Origin: an uncultured Arachnia sp.
GTDB lineage: Bacteria > Actinomycetota > Actinomycetes > Propionibacteriales > Propionibacteriaceae
DNA length: 64,000 nucleotides
NCBI GenBank assembly: GCA_947493705.1
Contig: CANLSH010000010.1
Span: 45,578 to 109,577, forward strand
Direction of reading: 5' to 3'
In this document: piece by piece, positions 1-10,913 of the stretch
How the letters are laid out: every line of letters begins with the position of its first letter
Position numbering within the stretch: the stretch's first letter is position 1
Position numbers and translations under genes: made by a program
Notes under the pieces: model-generated
Told to the model about the DNA's origin: nothing
The model's input: the letters and a program-made list of their open reading frames with translations, nothing else
Databases searched by the model: none

Positions 1-623
1 AGGAGGATCCGTGGCAGACCTTCGCCCGTCTGCACCAGATCGGCCAGATCGTGCCCGGCAAGGTCACCAAGCTGGTGCCATTCGGTGCGTTCGTCCGTGT
101 GGGCGACGGCATTGAGGGCCTGGTCCACGTCTCTGAGCTGGCCGAGCGTCACGTCGAAATCCCGGAGCAGGTTGTCTCCGTGGGCGACGAGGTGATGGTC
201 AAGGTCATCGACATCGACTTGGAACGCAGGCGTGTCTCCCTCTCGCTGAAGCAGGCGAACGAGGGTCTGGACGTCAACGCCGAAGAGTTCGATGCCTCGC
301 TGTACGGCATGGCTGACAGCTATGACGACAAGGGCAACTACATCTATCCCGAGGGCTTCGATGCGGAGACTCAGGAGTGGAAGCCCGGCTACGAGGAGCA
401 GCAGCAGGCATGGGAGCGGCAGTACGCCGAGGCCCAGGCGCGCTGGGAGGCCCACAAGAAGCAGGTCACCGATTCCGAGACCTCGGAGCGCGAAGCAGCC
501 GTGCAGGCCAGCACCGGCTTCTCTTCCGCTTCCACGCAGGAGCCCGACGCAGGTGGCGAGGGTTCGCTCGCATCCGACGAAGCCCTCCAGGCGCTGCGCG
601 ACAAGCTCACCGGTGGCAACTGA
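1..623 (+). CDS. rpsA: 30S ribosomal protein S1, C-terminal part (5' truncated by window edge)
   Basis: This is the 3' end of rpsA; the open frame is already running at base 3 and gives 206 codons before TGA. S1 binds mRNA on the small ribosomal subunit and helps initiation. The visible part starts at the end of one S1 repeat, contains a complete last S1/OB-fold repeat (GKVTKLVPFGAFV, ending in SLSLKQ), and then an acidic, Trp/Glu/Gln-rich tail (PEGFDAETQEW) typical of actinobacterial S1. The GTG at 51 lies inside the domain and is not the start. A strong terminator follows at 655. coaE next door is the usual actinobacterial arrangement. Confidence 0.95.
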   Translation, partial: EDPWQTFARLHQIGQIVPGKVTKLVPFGAFVRVGDGIEGLVHVSELAERHVEIPEQVVSVGDEVMVKVIDIDLERRRVSLSLKQANEGLDVNAEEFDASLYGMADSYDDKGNYIYPEGFDAETQEWKPGYEEQQQAWERQYAEAQARWEAHKKQVTDSETSEREAAVQASTGFSSASTQEPDAGGEGSLASDEALQALRDKLTGGN

Positions 624-654
624 TCACTCTGTGATTGCTGCTGCACGCTGACAT

Positions 655-694
655 GTGAGAAGGCCCGCTCCCATCCGGGAGCGGGCCTTCTCAC
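655..694 (+). terminator. Rho-independent terminator after rpsA
   Basis: A perfect 18-bp stem (655-672 with 677-694) closes a 4-nt loop, ATCC, 31 nt after the rpsA stop. The stem is GC-rich in its inner half; no long T-run follows, which is common in high-GC actinobacteria. Because the minus-strand gene at 708-863 ends just beyond it, the hairpin may stop transcription from both sides. Confidence 0.85.
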
Positions 695-707
695 GTTGTG
701 TGGGACT

Positions 708-863
708 TCAGACGCCCTTGCGTCCAGTGACAAGGTTGACGACCAGGACAATCAGCGCGATCACCAGCAGGATGTGGATGAGACCACCAGCGATATCAGC
801 GATGAAGCCGATGAGCCAGATCACAAGAATGACTCCGAGGACGATCCAGAGAATTCGAGCCAT
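708..863 (-). CDS. Small membrane protein, lmo0937/DUF5670 family
   Basis: A 51-residue, very hydrophobic protein that begins MARILWIVLGVILV and contains the pattern AGGLIHILLVIAL shared by the lmo0937 (DUF5670) family, which has two short membrane helices and no established function. The start at 863 is preceded by AAAGGAAG at good spacing on the minus strand; the longer in-frame extension to 953 is not needed. It is convergent with rpsA and divergent from coaE. Confidence 0.75.
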   Translation of the reverse strand: MARILWIVLGVILVIWLIGFIADIAGGLIHILLVIALIVLVVNLVTGRKGV

Positions 864-977
864 GTGTACTTCCTTTCGGGACGAGGGCGATCCGCCCACG
901 GGAATGAGGTCTGATCCTAGCCGGACAAGAGGTTCGGTGGCCTCGAGCCACACCGTGCGGCCGAAACGGGTGAGAAG

Positions 978-983
978 TACTGT
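978..983 (+). promoter_or_regulatory. -10 box of coaE, probable leaderless start
   Basis: TACTGT ends 6 nt before the coaE ATG and no Shine-Dalgarno sequence is present. This is the spacing expected when transcription starts at or next to the start codon. No convincing -35 box is visible. Confidence 0.45.
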
Positions 984-989
984 GTATCC

Positions 990-1604
990 ATGGTGCGCAT
1001 CGCTCTGACGGGTGGCATTGCTTCGGGCAAGTCACTCGTCTCCGACGAACTGGCACGGTTGGGTGCCATCATCATCGACTCCGACGTCCTGGCCCGGCAG
1101 GTGGTGGAGCCGGGCACCGCGGCGCTGACAGAAATCGTGACGCGTTTCGGGGACGATGTCCTCCTCTCGGACGGGTCCCTGGATCGGGCACGACTGGGCG
1201 AGGTGGTGTTCCAGGACAATGACGCACGGGCGGATCTCAACGCCATCATCCATCCGCGTGTGCGTTCAGAGGCGCGCCGTCGTGAAGGCGAGGCGCCGAC
1301 AGGCGGGGTGGTGGTGCATGTCATTCCACTGCTCGTGGAAACAGGGCAACAGAGCACTTTTGATGCAGTGCTGGTGGTGGACGTCCCAGAGGATCTGCAG
1401 CTCCGCAGACTCATGGACCGCAACGGACTGACCCCGGAGCAGGCCGAAGCGCGGGTGGCTGCCCAGGCTTCGAGGAATGACCGGCTGGCGACAGCTGACT
1501 GGATCATCGACAACAGCGGTGAACCCGAGCAGACGCGTCGCCTGGTCGAGGAACTGTGGCATGGTCCCATTGACAGCCTCCACAGGGACACCCTGACTTC
1601 CTGA
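990..1604 (+). CDS. coaE: Dephospho-CoA kinase
   Basis: 204 residues. CoaE phosphorylates the ribose 3'-OH of dephospho-CoA with ATP, the last step of coenzyme A synthesis, in the cytosol. The P-loop GGIASGKS is at residues 8-15, followed by the acceptor-site motif DSDVLARQVV and the helical CoA domain with an HPRVR segment. Length fits the single-domain kinase; some actinobacteria carry a C-terminal GrpB-like fusion, which is absent here. It stands alone between rpsA and uvrB. Confidence 0.95.
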   Translation: MVRIALTGGIASGKSLVSDELARLGAIIIDSDVLARQVVEPGTAALTEIVTRFGDDVLLSDGSLDRARLGEVVFQDNDARADLNAIIHPRVRSEARRREGEAPTGGVVVHVIPLLVETGQQSTFDAVLVVDVPEDLQLRRLMDRNGLTPEQAEARVAAQASRNDRLATADWIIDNSGEPEQTRRLVEELWHGPIDSLHRDTLTS

Positions 1605-1714
1605 CGCGGTCTGGCACGAACATAGAACCTGATCCGTCGCTGACTAGGGGTTTCACAATCCATCCCCACCCCTGATTTTCCTCAACCACGGCGGCGCAGA
1701 GCGCGCCTGAGAAA

Positions 1715-1816
1715 CTGACACGAAAATGCTCTCCACACCGATGGTCGAGTAGCGCCCACGCTCGTACCTCGCAGCGATTACTCGACCGCCAGAAAATGGT
1801 GCATCTTCCCGTTTCA
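1715..1816. repeat. Palindromic REP/MITE-like element, copy A
   Basis: The 299-bp gap between the convergent coaE and uvrB contains an inverted repeat whose arms are GGTCGAGTA (1743-1751) and TACTCGACC (1779-1787). The flank ACACGAAAATGCT (1718-1730) matches a flank of a second copy at 44062-44249 in the same order and nearly the same spacing. No reading frame of note is present. I see nothing else in 1605-1903. Confidence 0.6.
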
Positions 1817-1903
1817 CGGTGCGGCCAAAGCCGCCCTACTGCTCGACACACGCCAGCCTCGTTCCCCGACGGGCATTAGCGGATGGGAGCGCTCGGGTGT
1901 CGT

Positions 1904-3970
1904 CTACTTGTTGGCTTCGATCATCTGCCGCAGTTCCTTCTTCAGATCGGAGACCTCGTCACGGTGGGCCGCCGCCACCTCGAACTGCAATGAGGCAGCT
2001 GCCTGGTGCATCTGGCTCGTCAGGTTCTCGATCAGATCAGTGAGTTCGTTGACGGCCATGTTCGAGGCATCCAGGCCTCCGTTGCGCTTCGAGGCCCGCC
2101 CCGGTTTGCCCTTGGCCAGCAGATCCTCGGTGTCGGCATCTTCTCGCTGGAGCATGTCGGTGATGTCGGCGATCTTCTTCCGTAGCGGTTGGGGATCCAC
2201 GCCGTGCTCGGTGTTGTAGGCAACTTGCTTCTCGCGACGACGATTGGTCTCCTCGATGGCTGCTTCCATGGAGCGAGTGATCTTGTCGGCATACATGTGG
2301 ACCTGACCGTCAACATTTCGGGCCGCCCGACCGATGGTTTGGATCAGTGATCTCTCGGAGCGTAGGAATCCCTCCTTGTCGGCGTCGAGGATGGCCACCA
2401 ATGACACCTCGGGAAGGTCCAGTCCCTCGCGGAGGAGGTTGATGCCCACCAGGACGTCGAACTCACCGAGCCGGAGCTCCCGGAGCAGTTCAATGCGGCG
2501 CAGGGTATCGATGTCGGAGTGGAGGTACCGGGTCTTGATGCCGTTGTCCATGAGATAGTCCGTCAGATCTTCGGCCATCTTCTTTGTCAGGGTTGTCACC
2601 AGAATGCGCTCGTTGCGCTCCACCCTCTGCTTGATCTCGCCCATCAGGTCGTCGATCTGGCCCTTGGTGGGTTTCAGTACCACTTCTGGATCAACGAGGC
2701 CGGTGGGCCGGATGATCTGTTCCACAAAACCATCGCCCCGATCAGTTTCATAGGGACCGGGAGTTGCGGAGAGGTACACGGTCTGACCGATGCGGTCCAC
2801 AAATTCGTCGAACTTCAACGGGCGGTTGTCCATCGCGCTGGGAAGCCGGAAACCGTGTTCGACGAGGGTGCGTTTGCGCGAGGCGTCGCCCTCGAACATG
2901 CCGCCGATCTGTGGGATGGTGACGTGGGATTCGTCCACGACCAGCAGGAAATCTTCCGGGAAGTAGTCCAGCAGGCAGGACGGGGCCGAACCGGGTGGCC
3001 GACCGTCCACATGCGATGAGTAGTTCTCGATGCCCGAGCAGGTGCCGATCTGTCGCATCATCTCGATGTCGTAGCTGGTGCGCATCCGAAGACGCTGTGC
3101 CTCCAGCAGTTTGCCCTCGGCCTCGAGTTCCTTGAGGCGAACCACCAGTTCGGCCTCGATGCTGGTGATGGCGCGTTCCATCCGCTCCGGTCCCGCCGAG
3201 TAGTGGGTGGCGGGGAAGACATAGATCTCCTGCTCGTCGTGGAGCACCGTGCCGGTCAGTGCCTGCATCGTGGAGATGCGCTCAATCTCGTCGCCGAAGA
3301 ACTCGATGCGGACCGCGTTCTCCTCATACATGGGGAAGATCTCCAGCGTGTCGCCCCGTACCCGGAAGGTGCCGCGGGTGCCGGCCAGGTCATTGCGGGC
3401 GTACTGGATGTCGACGAGGTGACGCAGCAAGGAGGTGCGATCATGGCTCTCCCCAACACGCAGCGTAACGCGCTGCTTCAGGTACTCCTCCGGAGTGCCC
3501 AAGCCGTAGATGGCAGACACCGACGCGACGACGATGCAGTCCCGTCGGGTGAGCAGGGAACTGGTGGCTGAGTGACGAAGGCGTTCCACTTCCTCATTGA
3601 GGGAGGAGTCCTTCTCGATGTAGGTGTCCGTCTGAGGGACGTAGGCCTCAGGTTGGTAGTAGTCGTAGTACGAGACGAAGTACTCCACCGCATTGTCAGG
3701 GAAGAATGAGCGAAGCTCGTTGGCGAACTGTGCAGCGAGCGTCTTGTTGGGCTGCATGACGAGGATGGGACGCTGCACGCGCTCCGCCAACCATCCGACG
3801 GTGGCCGTCTTGCCGGTGCCCGTGGCGCCGAGCAGAACAACGTGCTGTTCGCCTGCATCGATGCGACGCTCCAGCTCGGCGATGGCTGTGGGCTGATCGC
3901 CGGAGGGCTCGAATTCGGCCTGCATCTTCAGCGGCGCCACCTGCCGTTGCAGTTCATCAACTGGTCTCAT
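1904..3970 (-). CDS. uvrB: Excinuclease ABC subunit B
   Basis: 688 residues. UvrB is the helicase-like damage-verification subunit that UvrA loads on DNA and that recruits UvrC. Visible features: Walker A GATGTGKT near the N-terminus, the beta-hairpin motif [14 protein letters not shown] in the Walker B position, the helicase motif QTIGRAARN, and a C-terminal UVR motif (LIENLTSQM...). The start MRPVDELQ at 3970 is the conserved family start; an in-frame GTG at 3994 would add 8 residues. uvrA and uvrC lie close by, divergent from uvrB. Confidence 0.97.
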   Translation of the reverse strand: MRPVDELQRQVAPLKMQAEFEPSGDQPTAIAELERRIDAGEQHVVLLGATGTGKTATVGWLAERVQRPILVMQPNKTLAAQFANELRSFFPDNAVEYFVSYYDYYQPEAYVPQTDTYIEKDSSLNEEVERLRHSATSSLLTRRDCIVVASVSAIYGLGTPEEYLKQRVTLRVGESHDRTSLLRHLVDIQYARNDLAGTRGTFRVRGDTLEIFPMYEENAVRIEFFGDEIERISTMQALTGTVLHDEQEIYVFPATHYSAGPERMERAITSIEAELVVRLKELEAEGKLLEAQRLRMRTSYDIEMMRQIGTCSGIENYSSHVDGRPPGSAPSCLLDYFPEDFLLVVDESHVTIPQIGGMFEGDASRKRTLVEHGFRLPSAMDNRPLKFDEFVDRIGQTVYLSATPGPYETDRGDGFVEQIIRPTGLVDPEVVLKPTKGQIDDLMGEIKQRVERNERILVTTLTKKMAEDLTDYLMDNGIKTRYLHSDIDTLRRIELLRELRLGEFDVLVGINLLREGLDLPEVSLVAILDADKEGFLRSERSLIQTIGRAARNVDGQVHMYADKITRSMEAAIEETNRRREKQVAYNTEHGVDPQPLRKKIADITDMLQREDADTEDLLAKGKPGRASKRNGGLDASNMAVNELTDLIENLTSQMHQAAASLQFEVAAAHRDEVSDLKKELRQMIEANK

Positions 3971-4012
3971 GTACTCAAGAGTAGTGACACCCACTGACTA
4001 TTGGGTGCGGGC

Positions 4013-4708
4013 TCAGGTGCCCCGCAGGCGCGGTGAGTCCACGCCGCGCGCGAGCCACAGCAACAGGTCCAGCGGTGGCCCGCCAATCGTGTTGAAGTCG
4101 TCGTCAGCGCCGAGTCGCGCTCGGAAGCCCTCGTCAGAGAGGACGAGCATTCCTGCCAGATCTGGACGTCGACCGATCCGCTCGGCTTCAAAGGCCAGCA
4201 GCATCTCCGCAATATCCTTCCCGAAATCAGCCTGATGGATGTCCACGCCAATATCAGCGGAATGCACGACAACCTCGTACAACCGGGCCAAAGGGATCTG
4301 CTGCGCAGTCATGCGGTACCCGGGACGCAACTCGACTGGGGTGGTGTTGTTCTCCAGTGAGGGCAGCAGGGTTTGGAGTTCGCTGGCTGAGGTGTCGAGA
4401 TCTATCTGGAGCCGCAGACCACCTGCGAGCGCACCCTCCTCTATGGCCCGCATTTTTTCGCAGGGCGACGTGTACATCCGCGTGGGACGTTGCAGCGCCA
4501 TGCCCCGACACACGCGAATGAAGCCCCGGGCGTTCTCCACGACATGCGCGGCGACGTGGCTGCGCGTCCATCCGGGCAGACCCGAAGGCTGCGCCCACTG
4601 CTCCTCGGAGAAACCGATTGTGGCACCGAGCAACACGTGTGTGTGCTCTCGGACGGCCCCGAGGATGACATCAAAATGGGCGCCCTGTAGTGCTGGGCGG
4701 CTCGACAT
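4013..4708 (-). CDS. Maleylpyruvate isomerase-type (DinB-like) mycothiol-dependent family protein
   Basis: 231 residues. The first 150 or so residues have the DinB/MDMPI four-helix pattern with the motif [19 protein letters not shown], whose histidines normally help bind a divalent metal; a C-terminal domain follows. Members act as, or resemble, mycothiol-dependent isomerases or transferases; the substrate cannot be told. The ATG at 4708 is chosen because the upstream extension runs antisense into uvrA. It lies between uvrB and uvrA and is divergent from uvrA. Confidence 0.75.
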   Translation of the reverse strand: MSSRPALQGAHFDVILGAVREHTHVLLGATIGFSEEQWAQPSGLPGWTRSHVAAHVVENARGFIRVCRGMALQRPTRMYTSPCEKMRAIEEGALAGGLRLQIDLDTSASELQTLLPSLENNTTPVELRPGYRMTAQQIPLARLYEVVVHSADIGVDIHQADFGKDIAEMLLAFEAERIGRRPDLAGMLVLSDEGFRARLGADDDFNTIGGPPLDLLLWLARGVDSPRLRGT

Positions 4709-4831
4709 GACGCACAACCTATCAAACACAAGTAATAGTGCTGCGTGACACCAATGAATATTCGTGCGTGGCGAGATGTTCGCCAAGAGCCTCGGCCTGC
4801 GGAAGCAAGTTTGTCGGAGCACTTCAGTACC

Positions 4832-7711
4832 ATGGGGCGAGTGGATGAACACTTGAGAGTACGTGGAGCCCGGGTCAACAACCTGAGGAATGTCTCCATT
4901 GATCTGCCCCGTGACGCGATGATCGTCTTCACCGGGCTGAGCGGGTCGGGCAAGTCGTCCTTGGCCTTTGACACCATCTTCGCCGAAGGTCAACGGCGAT
5001 ACGTGGAGTCGCTGTCAGCCTACGCTCGCCAGTTCCTCGGCCAGATGGAGAAGCCTGACTGCGACTTCATCGAAGGACTGTCCCCGGCGGTATCCATCGA
5101 CCAGAAATCCACCAGCCGCAACCCCCGTTCCACGGTTGGAACCATCACCGAGGTCTATGACTACCTGCGTCTGCTGTTTGCGCGCATTGGCCTACCGCAC
5201 TGCGAAGTGTGTGGAGCACCCATCGGGAAGCAAACCCCGCAACAGATCGTGGACCGGTTGATGGGTATGCAGGAGGGCACCCGCTTCCAGATCCTGGCGC
5301 CGCTGGTCAAGGGTCGCAAGGGAGAGTTTGTCGAGTTGTTCCGGCAGCTGGTCACGGATGGCTACAGCCGTGTTCGCGTTGATGGAGCGGTCCACCAGTT
5401 GACCGAGGTTCCGGAGTTGGACAAGAAGCGCAAGCATGACGTGGACGTCATTGTGGATCGCGTGGTGGTTCGGGAATCGGCGAAGCAGCGGATCACCGAG
5501 TCCGTGGAGGCGGCCCTCATCCTTGCTCATGGTGTGGTGGGTGTGGAATTCGTGGACCTGGATGTGAAGGATCCCGAGCGGGAGAAGCGTTTCTCGGAGA
5601 AGTTGGGCTGCCCGAACGAGCATGACATCAGCATCGATGAACTCGAACCCCGACAGTTCTCGTTCAATGGCCCTTGGGGTGCTTGTGCCGTGTGTTCGGG
5701 CCTCGGTACGACGCTGGAGGTGGATCCTGAGTTGGTGATCCCGGATGAGACGCTCAGCCTCGCCGACGGCGCCATCGCTCCTTGGGCCACTCCTCATCTG
5801 CGCGGTCACTATGACCATGTGCTGGGATCTCTCGCTGACGAACATGGCTTCAGCACGGACGTGCCCTGGGAAGGTCTCGCACCACGCCATCGCAAGTTGT
5901 TGCTGGAAGGCGTCGGCGATCCAGTACTGGTGAGCTATCGCAACCGCTTCGGCCGCGTTCGCACGTACTCCCAGAAATATGAAGGCATCCTGCCCTTCGT
6001 CAGGCGACGCCATGGCGAAGCGGAGACGGATTCCGCGCGAGACCGGTGGGGAGGCTACATGCGCGAGATTGACTGTTCCGCGTGTGGTGGTGCACGGCTG
6101 CGTCCGGCGACGCTGGCCGTCACCGTCGCTGGGCACAACATCGCGCAGATCGCGGCCATGTCCATCGCGAATGCCTCCGAGTTCCTGGACGGGCTTGTGC
6201 TGTCCGCACGCGACGCACAGATCGCCGAAAGAGTGGTCAAAGAGATCCGGGAACGGTTGCGGTTTCTCCTGGACGTGGGTCTGGATTATCTGACGCTGGC
6301 GCGATCAGCCGGTTCGCTGTCCGGTGGCGAGGCCCAGCGGATTCGGCTCGCCACCCAGATCGGCTCCGGCCTCGTGGGTGTGCTCTACGTGCTGGACGAG
6401 CCAAGCATTGGGCTTCACCAGCGGGACAACAAGCGCCTGATCCAGACCCTGAACCGGTTGCGGGACCTCGGTAACACACTGATCGTGGTCGAGCACGATG
6501 AGGACACCATCCGCGCGGCCGATTGGGTGGTGGACATTGGCCCCGGTGCCGGCAAGTACGGCGGCAATGTGGTGGTTTCCGGTAGTGTGGATGACCTTCT
6601 GCGTAGCGAGAATTCCCTGACGGGGCAATACCTCAAGGGACAGTTGTCCATCCCTGTTCCTGCAGTGCGCCGCACCGGCAACGGGCTGTCCGTCAAGGTG
6701 GTCGGAGCAACTGAGAACAACCTGCGCAATGTCACGGTGGACTTCCCACTCGGAGAGTTCGTGGCCGTCACGGGTGTCAGCGGCTCGGGCAAGTCATCCT
6801 TGGTCAACTCCATTCTGTACACGTCGGCGGCGAAGCAGATCTACGGCGCCAAGGCTGTGCCCGGGAGGCACAAGTCGTTGAAGGGGCTGGAACATCTTGA
6901 CAAGGTCATCCAGGTGGACCAGTCGCCCATCGGTCGTACACCTCGCTCCAACCCAGCCACCTACACGGGGGTGTTCGACAAGATTCGTACCCTGTTCTCC
7001 CAGACACCCGAGGCGAAGGTCCGCGGCTACATGCCGGGTCGCTTCTCCTTCAATGTCAAGGGGGGCCGGTGCGAAAATTGTTCAGGTGATGGCACCATCA
7101 AGATCGAGATGAACTTCTTGCCTGATGTGTATGTGCCCTGTGAGGTCTGCCACGGTGCAAGATACAACCGCGAGACCCTTGAGGTGCACTACAAGGGCAA
7201 GTCGATCTCCGAGGTTCTGGACATGTCCATCACCGAAGGTGCGGATTTCTTTGCCGCCATCGGTTCCATCGCCCGGCATCTGAAAACTCTCGAGGAGGTG
7301 GGGTTGGGCTATGTGCGCCTTGGTCAGCCTGCCACCACCCTCTCCGGCGGCGAGGCCCAGCGCGTCAAGCTCGCGGCAGAGCTGCAGAAGCGATCCACGG
7401 GACGTACCCTCTACGTGCTGGACGAGCCCACCACCGGGCTGCACTTCGAGGATGTCCGCAAGCTTCTCGGAGTTCTGCAGAAGCTCGTTGACACCGGAAA
7501 CACCGTCGTGGTCATCGAGCACAACCTCGATGTCATCAAGAGCGCCGACTGGGTGATTGACATGGGACCGGGCGGTGGATCACATGGAGGCGAGGTGGTG
7601 GCCATCGGTACACCGGAAGCCGTGGCTGACGCACCGGAATCGGTGACGGGGGAGTATCTTGCGCCGATGCTGAACGGCGGCCGGGCACTGCTCGACCGGG
7701 TGGCATCCTGA
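4832..7711 (+). CDS. uvrA: Excinuclease ABC subunit A
   Basis: 959 residues. UvrA is the ABC-type ATPase dimer that finds bulky DNA lesions and loads UvrB. Two P-loops are visible (GLSGSGKSS near residue 35 and GVSGSGKSS in the second half), each with an LSGGEAQR signature, plus zinc modules ([22 protein letters not shown] paired with CEVCHGARY). The start is ATG 4832 (MGRVDEH); GTG 4841 is an equally good alternative, since the family usually begins a few residues before LRVRGAR. The longer GTG frame from 4745 has no family support. Confidence 0.97.
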   Translation: MGRVDEHLRVRGARVNNLRNVSIDLPRDAMIVFTGLSGSGKSSLAFDTIFAEGQRRYVESLSAYARQFLGQMEKPDCDFIEGLSPAVSIDQKSTSRNPRSTVGTITEVYDYLRLLFARIGLPHCEVCGAPIGKQTPQQIVDRLMGMQEGTRFQILAPLVKGRKGEFVELFRQLVTDGYSRVRVDGAVHQLTEVPELDKKRKHDVDVIVDRVVVRESAKQRITESVEAALILAHGVVGVEFVDLDVKDPEREKRFSEKLGCPNEHDISIDELEPRQFSFNGPWGACAVCSGLGTTLEVDPELVIPDETLSLADGAIAPWATPHLRGHYDHVLGSLADEHGFSTDVPWEGLAPRHRKLLLEGVGDPVLVSYRNRFGRVRTYSQKYEGILPFVRRRHGEAETDSARDRWGGYMREIDCSACGGARLRPATLAVTVAGHNIAQIAAMSIANASEFLDGLVLSARDAQIAERVVKEIRERLRFLLDVGLDYLTLARSAGSLSGGEAQRIRLATQIGSGLVGVLYVLDEPSIGLHQRDNKRLIQTLNRLRDLGNTLIVVEHDEDTIRAADWVVDIGPGAGKYGGNVVVSGSVDDLLRSENSLTGQYLKGQLSIPVPAVRRTGNGLSVKVVGATENNLRNVTVDFPLGEFVAVTGVSGSGKSSLVNSILYTSAAKQIYGAKAVPGRHKSLKGLEHLDKVIQVDQSPIGRTPRSNPATYTGVFDKIRTLFSQTPEAKVRGYMPGRFSFNVKGGRCENCSGDGTIKIEMNFLPDVYVPCEVCHGARYNRETLEVHYKGKSISEVLDMSITEGADFFAAIGSIARHLKTLEEVGLGYVRLGQPATTLSGGEAQRVKLAAELQKRSTGRTLYVLDEPTTGLHFEDVRKLLGVLQKLVDTGNTVVVIEHNLDVIKSADWVIDMGPGGGSHGGEVVAIGTPEAVADAPESVTGEYLAPMLNGGRALLDRVAS

Positions 7712-7716
7712 GGGTT

Positions 7717-8100
7717 TCAGGGAGTGTGGCTCAAGGAGTCGCCGTTGTCGATCAACTCGACGAAGCGCAACGGCGCGCTGGCGGGACCGGCTGTGGGCGA
7801 GCCGTCGGAGATCGAGAACAGCGAGCCGTGACAGGCGCAGAAGATGCCATCCTCGCGGACCTCGCGGACGTCACATCCCTGGTGGGTACAGAGCGACGAG
7901 AATCCCATGAAGGTGCCTTCTTCGGGCTGGGTGATGACGATGCCGGCATCGGCGCGAACAACCCCTCCGCCCACCGGGATCTCGCTCTTGTCGATCGTCA
8001 CAGGCGAGAGATCCTCGGGATTGCGTTGGTTGCTGCACCCCACCAGCATCGCCGTGGCGATGGCTGCTCCGGAGGCGAGCAGTTCGCGTCGTGTGCTCAT
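7717..8100 (-). CDS. Tat-exported Rieske [2Fe-2S] lipoprotein
   Basis: 127 residues. The N-terminus has twin arginines (R4 R5, STRRELL) followed by a hydrophobic stretch and a lipobox LVGC with Cys22, so export by Tat and lipid anchoring outside the membrane are likely. The Rieske ligand boxes CTHQGC and CACHGS are both intact. Small lipoproteins of this kind are common in actinobacteria; the electron partner is unknown. It is convergent with uvrA and divergent from uvrC. The ATG at 8100 is chosen because the longer frame lacks a signal sequence. Confidence 0.85.
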   Translation of the reverse strand: MSTRRELLASGAAIATAMLVGCSNQRNPEDLSPVTIDKSEIPVGGGVVRADAGIVITQPEEGTFMGFSSLCTHQGCDVREVREDGIFCACHGSLFSISDGSPTAGPASAPLRFVELIDNGDSLSHTP

Positions 8101-8156
8101 GGGAGCCCAGCATATGCGTCGCTGCCGAACCGCTTCCGGGCGTCTGAAGCGCCGCC

Positions 8157-8162
8157 TATCAT
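8157..8162 (+). promoter_or_regulatory. -10 box of uvrC, probable leaderless start
   Basis: TATCAT ends 8 nt before the uvrC ATG, with no Shine-Dalgarno sequence in between. A weak -35 candidate TTCCGG lies 17 nt upstream at 8134-8139. Confidence 0.45.
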
Positions 8163-8170
8163 CGGTGATC

Positions 8171-10111
8171 ATGGCTGACCCGTCCACCTACCGTCCGCGC
8201 CCGGGGTCCATCCCCACCGACCCGGGTGTCTACCGCTTTTTCGACGCGTTCGGCAACGTCATCTACGTGGGCAAGGCGAAGAATCTGCGCCAGCGTCTCA
8301 ATTCCTATTTTGCCGACCCGGCGTCGCTGCACTTTCGCACACAGACGATGGTGCGTACAGCCGCCAATCTCGAGTGGACGGTGGTGGCCAACGAGCTCGA
8401 GGCGTTGCAACTCGAATACACCTGGATTCAGCAGTACGACCCCCGTTTCAACGTCAAGTACCGCGATGACAAGTCCTACCCCTGGCTCGCCGTGACCTGG
8501 TCCGAGGACTATCCGCGTGTCTTCGTCGGCAGGGGAGCGAAGAAGAAGGGGACCCGGTACTTCGGCCCCTTCGGCCAGGCATGGGCCATCCGAGAGACCG
8601 TGGACATGCTGCTGCGAGTGTTTCCCATGCGCTCCTGCACCCAGGGGGTCTTCCGCAATGCACGATCAGCGGGGCGTCCCTGCCTGTTGGGTGACATCGG
8701 TAAATGTTCCGCCCCCTGCGTGGGGCGGGTCAGCGAGGTGGAACACCGCCAGATCGTGGCTGATTTTTGCTCCTTCATGGGCGGCAACACTGCTGGCATC
8801 ATTGGTCAGCTGGAACGCGACATGATGCAGGCCTCCGCAAGCCTGAACTTTGAGAAGGCCGCTGTGCTGCGGGATTCGCTGGGGGCGTTGCGTCGCGTTC
8901 AGGAGAAGAACACCGTGGTGCTCAACGAGGACACTCGCGCGGACATCGTGGGTTTCGCCGATGATGGCCAGCAGGTGGCCGTCCAGGTGTTCCACATCCA
9001 TGCTGGCCGCATCGCGGGCGAGCGGGGATGGGTGGCGGACCGCACGGATGACCGCGATCTGACGGAGCTGCTGGAGTCCTTCCTCCTGCAGTTGTACAAG
9101 GACACCGACGTGGCGGTGCCTCCACTGATCCTGTCCTCAGTGGAGGCCGAACACACGCTCGTGGAGTTGTTGGCTGTGCGTCGCGGTGCAAGGGTGGACA
9201 TCCGGGTGCCACTGCGCGGGGACAAAAGGGTGTTGCTCGACACGGTGGTGAAAAACGCCGAGATGGCGTTGTCCCAGCGTCAGACCAAGCGTGCTGCGGA
9301 TCTCACCACCCGCAACCGGGCGCTCGATGAGGTGGGGGAGGCCCTGAACCTGGCCACCCCACCGCTGCGGATCGAGTGCTACGACATCTCCCACACGCAG
9401 GGCTCCGAGGTGGTGGGCTCGATGGTCGTGTTCGAGGACGGCATGGCGAAGAAGTCTGATTATCGACGCTTCATCATCAAATCCTTTGAGGGCTCCAATG
9501 ACGTGGCGGCGATGGATGAGGTGTTGCGTCGGCGTCTGCGTCGCCTGCTGGATGACCGGCCGGGCGAAGCGGACACGGAGGGGCCGCTGCTGATCGACCC
9601 CACCACGGGCATCCCACGCAGATTTTCCTATGCCCCGGCACTGATCGTCGTCGACGGTGGCCTGCCGCAGGTCAATGCTGCACAGTCAGTGCTGGAGGAT
9701 CTGGGTCTGGCTGACGAGATCGCGCTGTGCGGCCTGGCAAAACGCCTTGAGGAGGTGTGGGTACCCGGCACCGAATACCCGGTGATCCTGCCACGCGCCA
9801 GCGAAGGGCTTTATTTGCTGCAGCGGCTCCGCGACGAGGCCCACCGGTTTGCCATCGCTCACCACCGTTCCCGGCGCGCCAAGAACATGGTGGCCTCCAC
9901 GCTGGACTCTGTGCCGGGGCTGGGGGAGATGCGACGCAAGGCGTTGCTCACGTACTTCGGGAGTCTCCGCAAGCTTCGGGCGGCCACCCTCGAGGAGATC
10001 GAGCAGGTCCCTGGTTTCGGCCCCCGACTCGCCGAGGCCGTCTTCGTCGCGGTTGCCGATAGCGGGGGTGAGGCCATCAACCTCGCCACGGGAGAGGTCA
10101 CCGAGACCTGA
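8171..10111 (+). CDS. uvrC: Excinuclease ABC subunit C
   Basis: 646 residues. UvrC makes both incisions around a lesion bound by UvrB. The N-terminal GIY-YIG nuclease is seen as PGVYRF...[14 protein letters not shown], then a cysteine-rich segment ([13 protein letters not shown]), a UVR motif (LEREMM-like, residues about 210-240), the RNase H-like domain with ECYDISH and IVVDGG, and C-terminal helix-hairpin-helix motifs ([24 protein letters not shown]). The ATG at 8171 (MADPSTYRP) is the family start. Confidence 0.97.
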   Translation: MADPSTYRPRPGSIPTDPGVYRFFDAFGNVIYVGKAKNLRQRLNSYFADPASLHFRTQTMVRTAANLEWTVVANELEALQLEYTWIQQYDPRFNVKYRDDKSYPWLAVTWSEDYPRVFVGRGAKKKGTRYFGPFGQAWAIRETVDMLLRVFPMRSCTQGVFRNARSAGRPCLLGDIGKCSAPCVGRVSEVEHRQIVADFCSFMGGNTAGIIGQLERDMMQASASLNFEKAAVLRDSLGALRRVQEKNTVVLNEDTRADIVGFADDGQQVAVQVFHIHAGRIAGERGWVADRTDDRDLTELLESFLLQLYKDTDVAVPPLILSSVEAEHTLVELLAVRRGARVDIRVPLRGDKRVLLDTVVKNAEMALSQRQTKRAADLTTRNRALDEVGEALNLATPPLRIECYDISHTQGSEVVGSMVVFEDGMAKKSDYRRFIIKSFEGSNDVAAMDEVLRRRLRRLLDDRPGEADTEGPLLIDPTTGIPRRFSYAPALIVVDGGLPQVNAAQSVLEDLGLADEIALCGLAKRLEEVWVPGTEYPVILPRASEGLYLLQRLRDEAHRFAIAHHRSRRAKNMVASTLDSVPGLGEMRRKALLTYFGSLRKLRAATLEEIEQVPGFGPRLAEAVFVAVADSGGEAINLATGEVTET

Positions 10112-10152
10112 TCCCGCTGCTGAACCGCTGGCAGCGCAGCCAAAAATATTGG

Positions 10153-10284
10153 ATGAGTGTTGTCATCACTGTGCGCGACGTCCCCGACCAGGTCCGGGAT
10201 GAACCGGCGCATCGGTCGCGCGCCCGGTGTTCGCTGCGAAGTCGTGACACCGGAGCATCCTCTGTAGGCTTCCGCGCACATTAG
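10153..10284 (+). pseudogene. Decayed FitA/VapB-type antitoxin remnant
   Basis: A 43-codon frame begins MSVVITVRDVPDQVRDE, which resembles the ribbon-helix-helix N-terminus of FitA/VapB antitoxins (typical form VTVRDVPDDVRDELAARA). After about 25 residues the similarity is lost and the frame ends at TAG without the C-terminal toxin-binding part, and no PIN toxin follows. It lies between the convergent uvrC and tetR genes, within a block rich in accessory genes. The identification rests on a short match. Confidence 0.5.
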
Positions 10285-10306
10285 GCACGAGACGGTTGGG
10301 TCTTGG

Positions 10307-10897
10307 TCACCCGCTGCGCATGCCATCGAGCATCCGGAAGAGATCCAGCGTCACGTCCTCCAGGGTTTCCTCTGGGAAATCACTGTCCGCAATGCAGAGA
10401 GCAGCCTCGTTCATGGCACCGGACAACAGCGTTGAGGCACTCGCGACGGAGCGGACGGTCATGATGCCCTGGTCCACCAATTCCTCAATCGCGCCACCGA
10501 GATGCGCCGCCGATGCCTCGGCGTCCTGCCGCCGCCACGAGTTCCAGCCGAGAACCGCAGGGGCGTCGATCAGCAGGATCCTGCGAGATTCATCCGCGAG
10601 GCTCGCGTTCAGAAACGCTCGGCAGCCGGCACGAAGGCCGTGCCACGCATCGGCTTCGCCTTCAGCAGCGTGGACCACCGCTTCGGCGACGCGCTGCTGC
10701 TCATGTGCTGCGACCGATTCGAACAAGCCCTTCTTGTTGTTGAAGTGGTGGTAGACCGCCCCTCGAGTGACGTGAGCTGCAACGGCCACCTCCTCCAAGC
10801 GCACCTCGGCGTACCCGTGCTCGGCGAAGAGCTCTCCTGCCTTCGTGCGGATGAGATGTGCAGTTGCTTCACTCTCTTGCTTGCTGGCACGTGCCAC
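10307..10897 (-). CDS. TetR/AcrR family transcriptional regulator
   Basis: 196 residues with an N-terminal helix-turn-helix (LEEVAVAAHVTRGAVYHHFNNKKGLF at about residues 34-59) and a helical ligand-binding domain ending FRMLDGMRSG. The GTG start at 10897 has GGAAGGGG upstream. It is divergent from the VOC gene and the 84-bp space between them holds two palindromes, so it probably represses both genes. The inducer is unknown. Confidence 0.88.
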   Translation of the reverse strand: MARASKQESEATAHLIRTKAGELFAEHGYAEVRLEEVAVAAHVTRGAVYHHFNNKKGLFESVAAHEQQRVAEAVVHAAEGEADAWHGLRAGCRAFLNASLADESRRILLIDAPAVLGWNSWRRQDAEASAAHLGGAIEELVDQGIMTVRSVASASTLLSGAMNEAALCIADSDFPEETLEDVTLDLFRMLDGMRSG

Positions 10898-10913
10898 ACC
10901 AAACCCCTTCCGT

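Noticed and set aside
4013..4993. A 326-codon version of the DinB-like gene
   Set aside because: The extra 95 N-terminal residues are antisense to the start of uvrA, and the family start is MSSRPALQG at 4708.
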